A stretch of 64,000 nt of DNA. Source: Ruegeria sp. HKCCSA071. GTDB lineage: Bacteria; Pseudomonadota; Alphaproteobacteria; Rhodobacterales; Rhodobacteraceae. The notes beneath the pieces are model-generated. The model saw only the letters and a program-made list of their open reading frames with translations. It was not told where the DNA came from and did no database searches. Shown piece by piece: positions 1 through 8,909 of the stretch. A program made the position numbers and the translations under genes. Location: assembly GCF_017872555.1 (NCBI RefSeq), contig NZ_JAEDOX010000001.1, positions 868,001-932,000 of the forward strand, read 5' to 3'. Each line of letters starts with the position of its first letter. Position 1 is the stretch's first letter.

Positions 1-450
1 TTCGCGTCGAAAGAAGCGATCCACACCGAATTGCTTTCGGGCTTGCTGGAAACCTGGCTGGCGCCCCTGCACGATCTGGATGAGACCGGTGATCCGATGG
101 AGGAAATGCTGGCCTATATTCGCCGGAAACTGCAAATGAGTCAGGAGCTACCACGGGAAAGCCGCCTTTTTGCCAATGAGCTTGTGCAAGGAGCGCCCCG
201 CATTCACGACGCTTTGTCCAATGATCTCAAACAACTGGTTGACGAAAAGGTCACCATTCTCACCAATTGGATGGATCAGGGCAAAATCGCGCGGTTGCAC
301 CCTTATCATCTGATGTTTTCGATCTGGGCGCTGACGCAGCATTATGCCGATTTCGACGTTCAGGTGCGGGCTATTCTGGGTGACGAAAACCCGTTTGAGG
401 GTGCAGAACCCTTTGTCGATACGCTGTACCGAAAGCTTCTGACGCCATGA
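1..450 (+). CDS. rutR: TetR-family regulator, RutR-like (5' end outside window)
   Basis: The reading frame is open from base 1 and ends in TGA at 448-450, so the N-terminal DNA-binding domain is mostly missing. The first visible residues (FASKEAIHTELL) match the end of a TetR helix-turn-helix, and the remaining 140 or so residues look like the helical ligand-binding domain of RutR, the uracil/thymine-responsive regulator of pyrimidine use. Two features nearby support that reading: preT and preA lie just downstream on the other strand, and RutR-like palindromes lie before preT (4095-4127). Identity as RutR rather than another TetR protein is inferred from context plus resemblance. Confidence 0.72.
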   Translation, partial: FASKEAIHTELLSGLLETWLAPLHDLDETGDPMEEMLAYIRRKLQMSQELPRESRLFANELVQGAPRIHDALSNDLKQLVDEKVTILTNWMDQGKIARLHPYHLMFSIWALTQHYADFDVQVRAILGDENPFEGAEPFVDTLYRKLLTP

Positions 451-455
451 ATGCA

Positions 456-475
456 GGGGCCGCGTCAGCGGCCCC
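456..475. terminator. GC-rich hairpin between convergent rutR and preA
   Basis: GGGGCCGC, a GTCA loop, then GCGGCCCC form a perfect 8-bp stem in the 47-base gap between the two convergent genes. It could serve both strands. There is no T-run on either side, so it is only a probable terminator. Confidence 0.5.
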
Positions 476-497
476 TCAGGGATATTCCCTGTCTCGA

Positions 498-1802
498 TCA
501 TTCCGCTGCTTTGGCCATCGGATTGTTCGGGTGCGTGGTCCAGTTCGCATAGGTCGGCTGAACCTTTTTCCCGGTGCGCGGATCGATTTCACCCGCCGCC
601 ATCGGCACCATCGAAATACAGCCTTCCACCGGGCAGACATCAACGCAGAGGTTACAGGCGACGCATTCGTCATCCATCACCTCGAACACACGGTCATCCG
701 ACATTGAAATCGCCTGATGGCTGGTATCTTCACAGGCGGCATAGCATCGGCCGCATTTGATGCACTGGTCCTGATCGATCTTGGCTTTGGCGATGTAGTT
801 CAGGTTCAGGTATTGCCAATCGGTGACATTGGGCACCGCGCGCCCGATCACCTCATCAATGCTGGTATACCCCTTTTCATCCATCCATTCCGACAGACCT
901 GCCGTCAATTCATCAATGATCTTGAACCCATAGGTCATCGCAGCGGTACAGACCTGCACCGTGCCACATCCCAGCGAGATAAACTCGGCCGCATCACGCC
1001 ACGTGGTGACACCCCCGATGCCCGAGATTGGCATGCCATGCGTCGCCTCGGCCCGAGCGATTTCGGACACCATCGACAGGGCGATCGGCTTCACGGCAGG
1101 GCCGCAATATCCTCCGTGGCTGCCCTTGCCATCGATCGAGGGTTCCGGGCTGAACGTATCCAGATTGACGCTGGTGATCGAATTGATCGTATTGATAAGC
1201 GACACCGCATCCGCGCCACCATTTCTGGCCGCCGCCGCAGGTTTCCGGATATCGGTGATATTCGGTGTCAGTTTCACGATGACCGGACGGTCATAGTATT
1301 GCTTGCACCAACGCGTGACCATCTCGATATATTCCGGCACCTGCCCTACGGCGGACCCCATACCGCGCTCGCTCATCCCGTGCGGGCAACCGAAGTTCAG
1401 TTCGATTCCGTCCGCGCCGGTTTCAGCCACGCTCGGCAGAATGGCTTTCCAGGCTTCTTCCTCGCAGGGCACCATGATCGAAGCGATCAGGGCGCGATCC
1501 GGATAGTCGGCCTTGACCCGCGCCATTTCCTCGAGGTTCACCTCAAGCGGGCGGTCGGTGATCAGTTCGATATTGTTCAGTCCCAGCAAACGGCGGTCGG
1601 CACCGTAGATCGCGCCATACCGCGGGCCGTTCACATTTACGACCGGCGGTCCCTCGGACCCCAGCGTCTTCCACACAACACCGCCCCAACCGGCCTCAAA
1701 CGCGCGACGAACATTGTATTCCTTGTCCGTCGGCGGCGCAGAGGCCAGCCAGTAAGGGTTGGGGCTGGAAATGCCCAGAAAGTTAGTCGTCAGATCGGCC
1801 AT
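498..1802 (-). CDS. preA: NAD-dependent dihydropyrimidine dehydrogenase subunit PreA
   Basis: This 434-residue protein should catalyse the first reductive step of uracil and thymine breakdown together with PreT. The first 310 or so residues form the FMN-binding TIM barrel typical of dihydroorotate dehydrogenase relatives. The NFGC motif places the expected catalytic Cys at residue 139, in the CPHGM loop known from dihydropyrimidine dehydrogenase. The C-terminus carries two ferredoxin-like 4Fe-4S motifs, with Cys 347/350/353/357 and 380/383/386/390. A GGGAGAAG ribosome-binding site precedes the ATG. The gene is the last of three on this strand, after preT and a methyltransferase gene. Confidence 0.95.
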   Translation of the reverse strand: MADLTTNFLGISSPNPYWLASAPPTDKEYNVRRAFEAGWGGVVWKTLGSEGPPVVNVNGPRYGAIYGADRRLLGLNNIELITDRPLEVNLEEMARVKADYPDRALIASIMVPCEEEAWKAILPSVAETGADGIELNFGCPHGMSERGMGSAVGQVPEYIEMVTRWCKQYYDRPVIVKLTPNITDIRKPAAAARNGGADAVSLINTINSITSVNLDTFSPEPSIDGKGSHGGYCGPAVKPIALSMVSEIARAEATHGMPISGIGGVTTWRDAAEFISLGCGTVQVCTAAMTYGFKIIDELTAGLSEWMDEKGYTSIDEVIGRAVPNVTDWQYLNLNYIAKAKIDQDQCIKCGRCYAACEDTSHQAISMSDDRVFEVMDDECVACNLCVDVCPVEGCISMVPMAAGEIDPRTGKKVQPTYANWTTHPNNPMAKAAE

Positions 1803-1820
1803 GGCTTCTCCCTTCCCGGC

Positions 1821-2657
1821 TCAGCCGGATTTTTTGAATATCATTTCGGTCGGACGTATGCGCCCGGCCTTGAGGTTTTTGACGTAGTTCTGGAACTTTT
1901 CGGGTGCCGTCTCGCCCATCATCAGATGAATGCCCAGCGGTGCCGGGCCGGATTCGGCAATCTTTGCAAAGACGTCCTCGAAGAACTGTATCGCGAATTC
2001 GGTGCGATCCGTTTCTTTCACCAGTTCAAAACCCGCGGCGCTTGCCGCAGACTTGTAAACATCCGGCGCATCCACGAACGAGGTTTCCGCAACAGTGGAC
2101 CACGGCAGAGGGAAAGCCAGCGGCTCGTCCACGTCTCCGGCCATCACATCGAACAGGGCAAAAGTGCCACCCTTGGCCAGCGCCCGCGACACTTCGGCGA
2201 ACAGCCCGGCCTTGTCCATAATGTTCATGCCCACATGCATCATGACAGCCAGATCGAACCCAGCATCCGGCACCGGCATGTCCAATGCGCTGCCCACATG
2301 AAAGCTGGTTTTCGAGGAATGCCCGACCATGTCGCTGAGTACCCTGGCGGTTTCAACGAATTCCGGTGTCAGATCGACTCCCGTTACCGTCGAGTCATAG
2401 CGATCCACAACATAGCGAGAGGTTCCGCCGATACCGCATCCAACATCCAGAACGCGCGTCGCATGGGTCGGCGACAACTGCGCAAACAGGTTGTTGGTCG
2501 CCAGAACGCCACCCGTGTGGAACTCGTCCCCTGCTTTCAGGTCTGCGACCGTGGCCGCATCCGGATCGATACCGCTGGCCTCAAGCGCCGCGCGGACGCG
2601 GTCGGTCAGAGCTCCGGTGGTGTAATGTTGCGCTACGGCTTGTTCGATCTGGGACAT
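1821..2657 (-). CDS. Class I SAM-dependent methyltransferase inside the preT-preA operon
   Basis: This 278-residue protein has the SAM-binding motif I (LDVGCGIGGTSRY) at about residues 90-102 and an acidic post-I motif (GVDLTPEF), so it is a Rossmann-fold methyltransferase. Its general look is that of UbiE/sarcosine-dimethylglycine N-methyltransferase relatives, but the substrate cannot be read from sequence. GAGG seven bases before the ATG is a good ribosome-binding site. It lies 46 bases after preT and 18 bases before preA, so it is very likely co-transcribed with both. That suggests a link to pyrimidine catabolism or to its end product beta-alanine, which is inference only. Confidence 0.88.
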   Translation of the reverse strand: MSQIEQAVAQHYTTGALTDRVRAALEASGIDPDAATVADLKAGDEFHTGGVLATNNLFAQLSPTHATRVLDVGCGIGGTSRYVVDRYDSTVTGVDLTPEFVETARVLSDMVGHSSKTSFHVGSALDMPVPDAGFDLAVMMHVGMNIMDKAGLFAEVSRALAKGGTFALFDVMAGDVDEPLAFPLPWSTVAETSFVDAPDVYKSAASAAGFELVKETDRTEFAIQFFEDVFAKIAESGPAPLGIHLMMGETAPEKFQNYVKNLKAGRIRPTEMIFKKSG

Positions 2658-2703
2658 GGGAATACCTCAGCAGCGAAAGGAATGGGGTGAATACCCCATC
2701 CTA

Positions 2704-4038
2704 TCACGAAACCAGCGTCGCGTGGATGTCCATTGCAGCATCCCTGCCTTCGGCAACAGCCGTGACTGTCAGGTCCTCGCCACCCGCCGCGCAATCTCCA
2801 CCTGCCCAGACACCGGCCACTGAAGTGCGTCCCGCACCGCTGACAGCGATCTTGTTGCCGTCCAGCTTCAGCCCTTCCGGCGCACCTTCCAGCGTCTGAC
2901 CGATGGCTTTGAGAACCTGGTCCGCCCGCAGCCGGACCATCTCACCGGTTCCGGTAAGCTGACCGTTCTGGCTCGAGGTATATTCCAGCTCAATCTCGGT
3001 GGCGGCTCCATTGCCGCGTACTGCCACCGGCTGCACGTTGGTCAAAATCTGAACCCCGTGCGAGGCTGCCAGATCCTGTTCGTACCGGCTGGCACCCATG
3101 GCGTCGCGGCCCCGGCGATAGGCAATGGTGACATTCTCGGCACCTAACAATTTGGACTTTATCGCCGCGTCCACGGCAGTCATGCCTCCGCCAATAACGA
3201 CGACGTTCCGCCCGACAGGAAGCTGTGCAAGATCACCAGCTTGCCGGACGTCCGAGATGAAATCGACGGCATCCCGCACCCCGTCCTTGTCAACACCATC
3301 CGCGTGCAGGGCATTGACCCCGGCAAGTCCGATGGACAGGAACACCGCGTCGTAATTTTCGACCAGACCATCCAGTGAGATGCTTTCACCCAGAACCGAC
3401 CCGGTTTCAACCGTGATACCACCGATTTTCAACAGCCAGTCGACCTCGGCCTGCGCAAAATTGTTGGTCGATTTATAGGCGGCAATCCCGTATTCGTTCA
3501 GACCGCCCGGTTTGGGCTTGCCTTCGTGGATCACCACGTCATGACCCAGCATGGCAAGACGATGCGCGCAGGCCAGACCGGCAGGCCCTGCCCCCACGAC
3601 AGCAACCGTCTTCCCGGTTGATGCCGCACGTTCAAACGGATGCGCGCCCGCGGACATAAGATCATCCGTCGCAAAGCGCTGTAGCCGCCCGATCTCGACC
3701 GGCTTGCCTTCTGCCGTCTCACGAACACAGGCCTCTTCGCACAGTGTTTCCGTCGGACAGACACGGGCGCACATTCCGCCCAAAATGTTCTGCTGAAAAA
3801 TCGTTCGCCCGGCTGCCTGCGGCTGTCCAGCCTGAATCTGACGGATGAATAGCGGAATATCGATGTCTGTCGGACACGCTGTCACGCAAGGTGCGTCATA
3901 GCAGAAATAACAACGGTCTGCTGCAACTGCGGCCTCATGCGGGGCCAATGGCGGATGCAGATCGGTGAAATTCGAGGTCAGCTCATCGCTTGAAAGCCGC
4001 CCGGCGACGATGCCGGGTGCCATCTGGCCCTGTGCCAT
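2704..4038 (-). CDS. preT: NAD(P)-dependent dihydropyrimidine dehydrogenase subunit PreT
   Basis: PreT is the electron-transfer subunit that passes electrons between NAD(P)H and PreA through FAD and FeS clusters. The N-terminal 130 residues hold the glutamate-synthase small-subunit type cysteine clusters (CYFCYDAPC, CARVCPTETLC). These are followed by an FAD-binding GAGPAG motif and, later, an NAD(P)-binding GGGMTA motif. I chose the ATG at 4038 (444 residues) because AGGGAG lies at the right distance. A longer frame to 4086 has no such site and would run into the putative operators. It heads the preT-methyltransferase-preA operon. Confidence 0.93.
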   Translation of the reverse strand: MAQGQMAPGIVAGRLSSDELTSNFTDLHPPLAPHEAAVAADRCYFCYDAPCVTACPTDIDIPLFIRQIQAGQPQAAGRTIFQQNILGGMCARVCPTETLCEEACVRETAEGKPVEIGRLQRFATDDLMSAGAHPFERAASTGKTVAVVGAGPAGLACAHRLAMLGHDVVIHEGKPKPGGLNEYGIAAYKSTNNFAQAEVDWLLKIGGITVETGSVLGESISLDGLVENYDAVFLSIGLAGVNALHADGVDKDGVRDAVDFISDVRQAGDLAQLPVGRNVVVIGGGMTAVDAAIKSKLLGAENVTIAYRRGRDAMGASRYEQDLAASHGVQILTNVQPVAVRGNGAATEIELEYTSSQNGQLTGTGEMVRLRADQVLKAIGQTLEGAPEGLKLDGNKIAVSGAGRTSVAGVWAGGDCAAGGEDLTVTAVAEGRDAAMDIHATLVS

Positions 4039-4094
4039 CACTCTACTCCCTGTAGATATGTTTGTTATGACCTCAGCTTGCCACAAATAAATTT

Positions 4095-4127
4095 TTTATC
4101 AATTGGTAAAATTTGCCAAATGGTCAA
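4095..4127. promoter_or_regulatory. Two adjacent RutR-like operators upstream of preT
   Basis: On the minus strand 4127-4112 reads TTGACCATTTGGCAAA, matching the published RutR box TTGACCANNTGGTCAA at 12 of 14 defined positions. The neighbouring 4110-4095 reads TTTACCAATTGATAAA, matching at 11 of 14. The centres are 17 bp apart, 63-74 bases or so before the preT start codon. RutR is encoded at the left edge of the window, so autoregulated control of this operon by uracil is the natural reading. Confidence 0.7.
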
Positions 4128-4197
4128 AAAATTGAAAATCCGGGCCGTAAAACCCGGATTCATTGGCATTTTGGTTAATTTCAGGGCCGAAAAGCTT

Positions 4198-4830
4198 TCA
4201 GACCATTTCGCCAAGATGGCGGGACTTGGTCCAAACCCGGGCGCCGTCAGGCCCTGCAACGGCCCGCGAGTGCGTTCCGGGCGGCAAGCGCAACCAGTCC
4301 CATGTCGAAAATTCCTCCCCCGATTCAGAGAAACTGCCGCTTATGACAAACACTTCCATTCCGTCGCGCGCATCCAGCTCGACCACGTCCCCCGCCGCCC
4401 ATGTCCGCACAAAAACGTCCTCATGATCATCTTTGAACAGTTGTACGTCAGAAACGCCATTTATCGAGCGGCGCACCTCGGTACGGTCTTGCGGGTCAAA
4501 CTGGTGCAGCTTGACCAGAATGGTCGCGCCTTCCGCTGCAGACGGAGTGTGCGAGGACGTCGGTGGATTGCGCACATAGCTGCCGATGGGGAAATCTCCG
4601 GTCTCGTCCTGAAACACGCCGTCCAGCACCAGATATTCCTCGCCGCCGTCATGGGTATGGGCAGAAAAAGCGCTGCCGGGCGCAAAGCGGACAATGGTCG
4701 TTGCGCGGGCCACCTCATCACCAATCCGGTCCAGCATTTTACGCTCGACGCCAGCCGCAGGGGAAGCGACCCATTCGCTATTGTCAAAATGAACTGCGAC
4801 CCGTTTTGTGAAATCCGCATTGATCCGCAT
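4198..4830 (-). CDS. Two-cupin protein of the ChrR cupin type
   Basis: This 210-residue protein holds two cupin barrels. The first (about residues 35-110) keeps the metal-binding pattern HTHDGGEEYLVLDG; the second (about 120-200) is degenerate at the His positions. It resembles the cupin domain of ChrR anti-sigma proteins, but there is no N-terminal anti-sigma zinc domain and no adjacent ECF sigma gene, so it is probably a free-standing cupin of unknown role. AAAGGG precedes the ATG. It is transcribed toward preT, ending 159 bases before the preT start, and may have its own promoter in the 143-base divergent gap before position 4974. Confidence 0.75.
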   Translation of the reverse strand: MRINADFTKRVAVHFDNSEWVASPAAGVERKMLDRIGDEVARATTIVRFAPGSAFSAHTHDGGEEYLVLDGVFQDETGDFPIGSYVRNPPTSSHTPSAAEGATILVKLHQFDPQDRTEVRRSINGVSDVQLFKDDHEDVFVRTWAAGDVVELDARDGMEVFVISGSFSESGEEFSTWDWLRLPPGTHSRAVAGPDGARVWTKSRHLGEMV

Positions 4831-4973
4831 GTGTAACCCTTTCTGCTGCGACCCCTGAAAGAAATGGGATCGCGTGATGAAATTTCAAATTTTCCGCTTT
4901 TGACGCCTTGGGCCGCTTGCTGTAATCCGAACTTCAAGGTGCACGGTCAAACACCTGTCGGGAACGGGCATAG

Positions 4974-5969
4974 ATGCAGGCAACGTCACAGACATTCAAC
5001 ATCGCGGTCGTCGGTCAAAACAACCGCCTGCAATACGAAGCCCTGTTGTTTGCGGCTTCACTGCGCCATTCTTCACCGCAATTCGAGGGCAAACTGTTTG
5101 TCGCCACACCCAATCCGGGGCCACGCTGGAAACAGGACCCACGCATTCAGGACGAAGAAGCTCTGAAAGCCCTGAAACAACTGGATGCCGAAATTCTGCC
5201 CTTCGACTCGCATGTATTCGGTGAAAGCTATCCCTACGGCAACAAGATCGAAGCGCTGATGGCCCTGCCGGAAGATGAGCCCTTTGTGTTCTTTGACACC
5301 GACACGCTGATCACTGGCGAGATCACATCTGTACCTTTTGACTTCGACCGCCCCTGCGCATCACTGAAGGTTGAAGGGACATGGCCCAAACCAACGCTGT
5401 ATGGCCCCGGCTTTGACGGTATCTGGCGCGCGCTTTACGCCCGGTTCGGGTTGGATTTCGAAAGCTCGCTGGACACCGATCAACCCCATGACCACTGGCG
5501 GCGGTACCTGTATTTCAATGCAGGCTATTTCTTCTATAAATGCCCGCGGAGATTTGGTGAGCGTTTTCTGGACTACGCTAGGACAATCCGCGACGAAAAC
5601 ATTCCGGAGCTGACTGGCCAAAGCCTTGACCCCTGGCTGGACCAGGCCGCCCTGCCCCTTGTCATTCACTCGTTCGGCGGTGGTCGTGATGTTTTGCCCC
5701 CCGGTTTGCTGGACGGGTCCGTCAGTTGCCACTATCGCCTGTTTCCCTTGCTTTACGCCCGTGAAAGCAACCATGTGATTGAGGTCTTGGAAACCGTCGT
5801 CGCTCCAAACAAGGTCAAGAAGGTTCTCAAGCAATTTGAGCCACTGAAAAAGATGGTTCTGCAGGGGAAAGGCGCAAAAGTCCGCGCCCTGTTTGACCAG
5901 GATCATCTGCCACGACGTGAACAGGCCATCCGCAACACGATCAAAAGCAAGGGCCTCTGGCTGCGCTGA
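4974..5969 (+). CDS. Glycosyltransferase-like protein (nucleotide-diphospho-sugar fold)
   Basis: The 331-residue product begins with a strand-like segment (FNIAVVGQNNRLQYEALLFAAS) and carries an FFDTDTLITG motif at about residues 106-115. That is the DXD-type metal and nucleotide-sugar site of GT-A enzymes such as GT8 and GT32. A later YLYFNAGYFFYKCP segment fits the same fold (NAG near the acceptor site). There is no signal peptide or membrane segment, so a cytosolic transferase is likely. Donor and acceptor are unknown. The gene stands alone, divergent from the bicupin gene. Confidence 0.65.
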   Translation: MQATSQTFNIAVVGQNNRLQYEALLFAASLRHSSPQFEGKLFVATPNPGPRWKQDPRIQDEEALKALKQLDAEILPFDSHVFGESYPYGNKIEALMALPEDEPFVFFDTDTLITGEITSVPFDFDRPCASLKVEGTWPKPTLYGPGFDGIWRALYARFGLDFESSLDTDQPHDHWRRYLYFNAGYFFYKCPRRFGERFLDYARTIRDENIPELTGQSLDPWLDQAALPLVIHSFGGGRDVLPPGLLDGSVSCHYRLFPLLYARESNHVIEVLETVVAPNKVKKVLKQFEPLKKMVLQGKGAKVRALFDQDHLPRREQAIRNTIKSKGLWLR

Positions 5970-6041
5970 CAGGATCGTTGTGCGCAGGCGGGCAATGGCC
6001 TACAGATTTCGCAAGACAAATTCCAACAGGAGATTTTCAAG

Positions 6042-7334
6042 ATGTCTGACGGCCCCACCTACGGTTTCGACACGTTGCAAATTCACGCGGGCGCCCGCCC
6101 CGACCCGGCGACCGGAGCGCGCCAGACACCGATCTATCAGACAACTGCCTATGTGTTCCGCGATGCGGACCACGCAGCGGCCCTGTTCAACCTGCAAGAG
6201 GTGGGCTTTATCTATTCCCGCCTGACCAACCCAACCGTCGCCGTTCTGCAGGAACGCGTGGCGACTCTTGAAGGCGGCGTTGGTGCCGTTTGCTGCTCGT
6301 CCGGGCACGCGGCCCAGATCATGGCGCTGTTCCCACTGATGGGTCCGGGTTGCAATGTGGTCGCCTCAACCCGTTTGTACGGCGGCACGGTCACCCAGTT
6401 CAGCCAGACAATCAAACGCTTTGGGTGGTCTGCCAAGTTTGTCGACACCGATGATCTGGACGCGGTGAAGGGCGCAATCGATGAGAACACCCGGGCGATT
6501 TTCTGCGAGTCCATCGCCAATCCCGGCGGCTATGTGACGGATATCCGTGCACTGGCAGATGTGGCCGATGCGGCGGGCATTCCGCTGATCGTCGATAACA
6601 CCTCGGCAACACCATATCTGTGCCGTCCGATCGATCACGGAGCGACGCTGGTGGTGCATTCAACCACCAAGTACCTGACCGGCAATGGCACCGTCACCGG
6701 CGGCTGCATCGTGGATTCGGGCAAGTTCGACTGGTCGGCAAACGACAAGTTCCCGTCACTCAGCCAACCCGAACCGGCCTATCACGGCCTGAAGTTCCAC
6801 GAAACGTTCGGACCTCTGGCCTTTACCTTCCACGGCATCGCCATCGGTCTGCGCGATCTGGGTATGACCATGAACCCGCAAGCTGCTCATTACACGCTGA
6901 TGGGGATCGAAACCCTGTCGCTGCGGATGGAGCGCCACGTAGAGAACGCCCAGAAAATCGCAGCGTGGTTGGAAGCGGATGACCGGGTGGACTACGTCAC
7001 CTATGCGGGATTGCCGTCTTCGCCTTACAAAGACCGGGTCAAATCGCAATATCCACGTGGCGCTGGCGCATTGTTCACCTTTGCAGTGAAGGGTGGCTAT
7101 GACGCCTGTATCAAACTGGTCAATGCGCTGGAGATTTTCAGCCACGTAGCCAATCTGGGCGACGCGCGTTCGCTGATCATTCATTCGGCATCGACCACAC
7201 ACCGTCAATTGACCCCGGAACAGCAGGAAGCCGCGGGCGCAGGTCCGGGCGTGGTGCGCGTATCCATCGGTATCGAAGATGCGAACGATCTGATTGCCGA
7301 CCTTGATCAGGCCCTGGCCAAAGCAACCGCCTGA
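6042..7334 (+). CDS. metY: O-acetylhomoserine aminocarboxypropyltransferase (sulfhydrylase)
   Basis: This PLP enzyme makes homocysteine from O-acetylhomoserine and sulfide, or a related acceptor, in methionine synthesis. The 430-residue length is right for MetY and longer than cystathionine gamma-synthase. The PLP lysine sits in VHSTTKYLTGNGT (about residues 206-218), and YSRLTNPT and SSGHAAQ segments match the family. AGGAG precedes the ATG. I looked in the 72-base leader for a SAM-type riboswitch and recognised none. A GNAT gene follows after two bases. Confidence 0.93.
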   Translation: MSDGPTYGFDTLQIHAGARPDPATGARQTPIYQTTAYVFRDADHAAALFNLQEVGFIYSRLTNPTVAVLQERVATLEGGVGAVCCSSGHAAQIMALFPLMGPGCNVVASTRLYGGTVTQFSQTIKRFGWSAKFVDTDDLDAVKGAIDENTRAIFCESIANPGGYVTDIRALADVADAAGIPLIVDNTSATPYLCRPIDHGATLVVHSTTKYLTGNGTVTGGCIVDSGKFDWSANDKFPSLSQPEPAYHGLKFHETFGPLAFTFHGIAIGLRDLGMTMNPQAAHYTLMGIETLSLRMERHVENAQKIAAWLEADDRVDYVTYAGLPSSPYKDRVKSQYPRGAGALFTFAVKGGYDACIKLVNALEIFSHVANLGDARSLIIHSASTTHRQLTPEQQEAAGAGPGVVRVSIGIEDANDLIADLDQALAKATA

Positions 7335-7336
7335 CC

Positions 7337-8047
7337 ATGACCCAGCACGACACAAACGATCTTGGCCAGCCCATCGGTTTACCGGTTTCGGGTGACTTTC
7401 CACGCCCGACACCACCATATACGCCGATGGTGGGCAGGTATTGTTCCGTCGTGCCCCTTGATGTGAACAGGCACGCGCCCGGACTGTTCCGGGCGTTTTC
7501 AATGGACACGGTTGGCCGCAACTGGACGTACCTGCCCTACGGCCCGTTTGCTGGCGAACCTGAGTTCGAAGACTGGACGCGCGCCAACTGCATGGACGCG
7601 GACCCGATGTTCCATACCGTTCTGGACGGTGATGACGTACCGTTGGGCATGGCCTCATATTTGCGGATCGAACCCGCTGCCGGAGCGATTGAGGTCGGGC
7701 ATATCCACTTTTCACCACTGCTTCAGCGCAAACCGCAATCAACCGAAGTCATGTATCTGATGATGCGGCGCGTGTTCGATGAACTGGGTTACCGGCGTTA
7801 CGAATGGAAATGCGACGCTCTGAATGGTCCGTCGCGCAGTGCGGCAGAGCGGCTTGGATTCACCTTCGAAGGCGTGTTTCGCCAAGCGACCCACTACAAA
7901 GGACGCAACCGCGACACAGCCTGGTATTCAATCATAGATACCGAATGGCCACGCATCCGCGATGCATTCGAGGCCTGGTTGTTACCCGAAAATTTCGACG
8001 CTTCGGGCCAACAACGAAAACCGCTGATGGCCCGCGCGAAGGGTTGA
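7337..8047 (+). CDS. GNAT N-acetyltransferase, RimJ/RimL type
   Basis: This 236-residue protein is typical of the large RimL-like acetyltransferases of alphaproteobacteria. It has a long N-terminal segment, a core with IEVGHIHFSPLLQRK (about 115-130), and a C-terminal NGPSRSAAERLGFTFEG motif that forms part of the acetyl-CoA site. The substrate is unknown. It starts two bases after the metY stop and is probably translated from the same message, although its product need not be linked to methionine synthesis. Confidence 0.85.
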   Translation: MTQHDTNDLGQPIGLPVSGDFPRPTPPYTPMVGRYCSVVPLDVNRHAPGLFRAFSMDTVGRNWTYLPYGPFAGEPEFEDWTRANCMDADPMFHTVLDGDDVPLGMASYLRIEPAAGAIEVGHIHFSPLLQRKPQSTEVMYLMMRRVFDELGYRRYEWKCDALNGPSRSAAERLGFTFEGVFRQATHYKGRNRDTAWYSIIDTEWPRIRDAFEAWLLPENFDASGQQRKPLMARAKG

Positions 8048-8049
8048 TT

Positions 8050-8745
8050 TCATTCCGAAATCTCGAACACCATCGAGACGCTGACAGACACCGAAACCTC
8101 ACCACCTGCCACAGGAACACCCCCTGCGTCAGCCATGCTCATCATGCGCATCTCGGGCATCGGGCGCACGCCCCCCGTTTGTTCCGAAATCGTTTGCACC
8201 GCGCCAAGGGTTACACCCGCGGCCTGCGCCAGCTGCTCGGCCTTGGCCATAGCTTCGCCGACAGCTTGCGCGCGCGCTTGGGCTTCGATTGGTTTGGTAT
8301 CCTGCACCCCAAAGCTCAATCCACCAAAATCGTTGGCGCCATCCTGAATGACCGCATCCATGATGCTTCCAAGTTTGGACAGATCACGCACACGTACAAA
8401 CACGCGGTTCGAGGCAGCGAATCCCGAGATTTCCGGTGTTTCTCCATTCTGCCCGTGCCGCCCGGACCAAACAGGGGAAAGCGACAGATCGCGGGTCTGA
8501 ATATCGCGGTCTTCAATCCCCATCCCGGTCAGGCGCGCAAGAACCTTCGCAACTGCATCCGAAGTGGCCTGCATCGCCGCCGAAGCCTCGGCATTTTCAT
8601 TTGTCACACCCAATGTGATCGTCGCCATATCGGGGGCAACCTCGATGGTTCCGGTTGCGCCAACGGTGATGCGACGTTCTTCCGCATGGGCAAGTCCAGC
8701 GGTCGTTGCGGCCATCATCGCGGCCAGAAAAGCGAATGTCTTCAA
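8050..8745 (-). CDS. Exported SIMPL (DUF541) domain protein
   Basis: A 231-residue periplasmic protein with a clear Sec signal peptide (MKTFAFLAAMMAATTAGLAHA) followed by a SIMPL/DUF541 domain. ITVGATGTIEVAPDMATITLGV is the diagnostic start of that domain. Members are linked to oxidative-stress resistance and outer-surface function, without an agreed molecular role. I prefer the TTG at 8745, because GGAG lies eight bases upstream and the signal peptide then begins MKT. A GTG at 8754 is the alternative. The gene is convergent with the GNAT gene, leaving only two bases between them. Confidence 0.85.
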   Translation of the reverse strand: MKTFAFLAAMMAATTAGLAHAEERRITVGATGTIEVAPDMATITLGVTNENAEASAAMQATSDAVAKVLARLTGMGIEDRDIQTRDLSLSPVWSGRHGQNGETPEISGFAASNRVFVRVRDLSKLGSIMDAVIQDGANDFGGLSFGVQDTKPIEAQARAQAVGEAMAKAEQLAQAAGVTLGAVQTISEQTGGVRPMPEMRMMSMADAGGVPVAGGEVSVSVSVSMVFEISE

Positions 8746-8909
8746 TGTTATCACTCCGATTTGCTTGCGTTAAAGATGGGTCGGCGATGCATTGCCATAC
8801 AAGAGGAGAGTTTGCCTTTTTCTTTCCCTCGGCAAGTTCCTGCTTTAATGTCGGTCTGCGAACGCCAAGGTGTTTGCATTGACGTTGATAATTATGGTTC
8901 CTGCGGATT

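Noticed and set aside
717-2690. Long plus-strand open frame of 657 codons over preA and the methyltransferase gene
   Set aside because: It is the antisense frame of well-supported genes, is Arg/His-rich and has no recognisable domain. Similar shadows at 40096-42108 and 61668-63365 were rejected for the same reason.
5970-6041. Possible SAM-type riboswitch in the metY leader
   Set aside because: Only 72 bases are available and none of the SAM-II or SAM/SAH core motifs I know can be seen.
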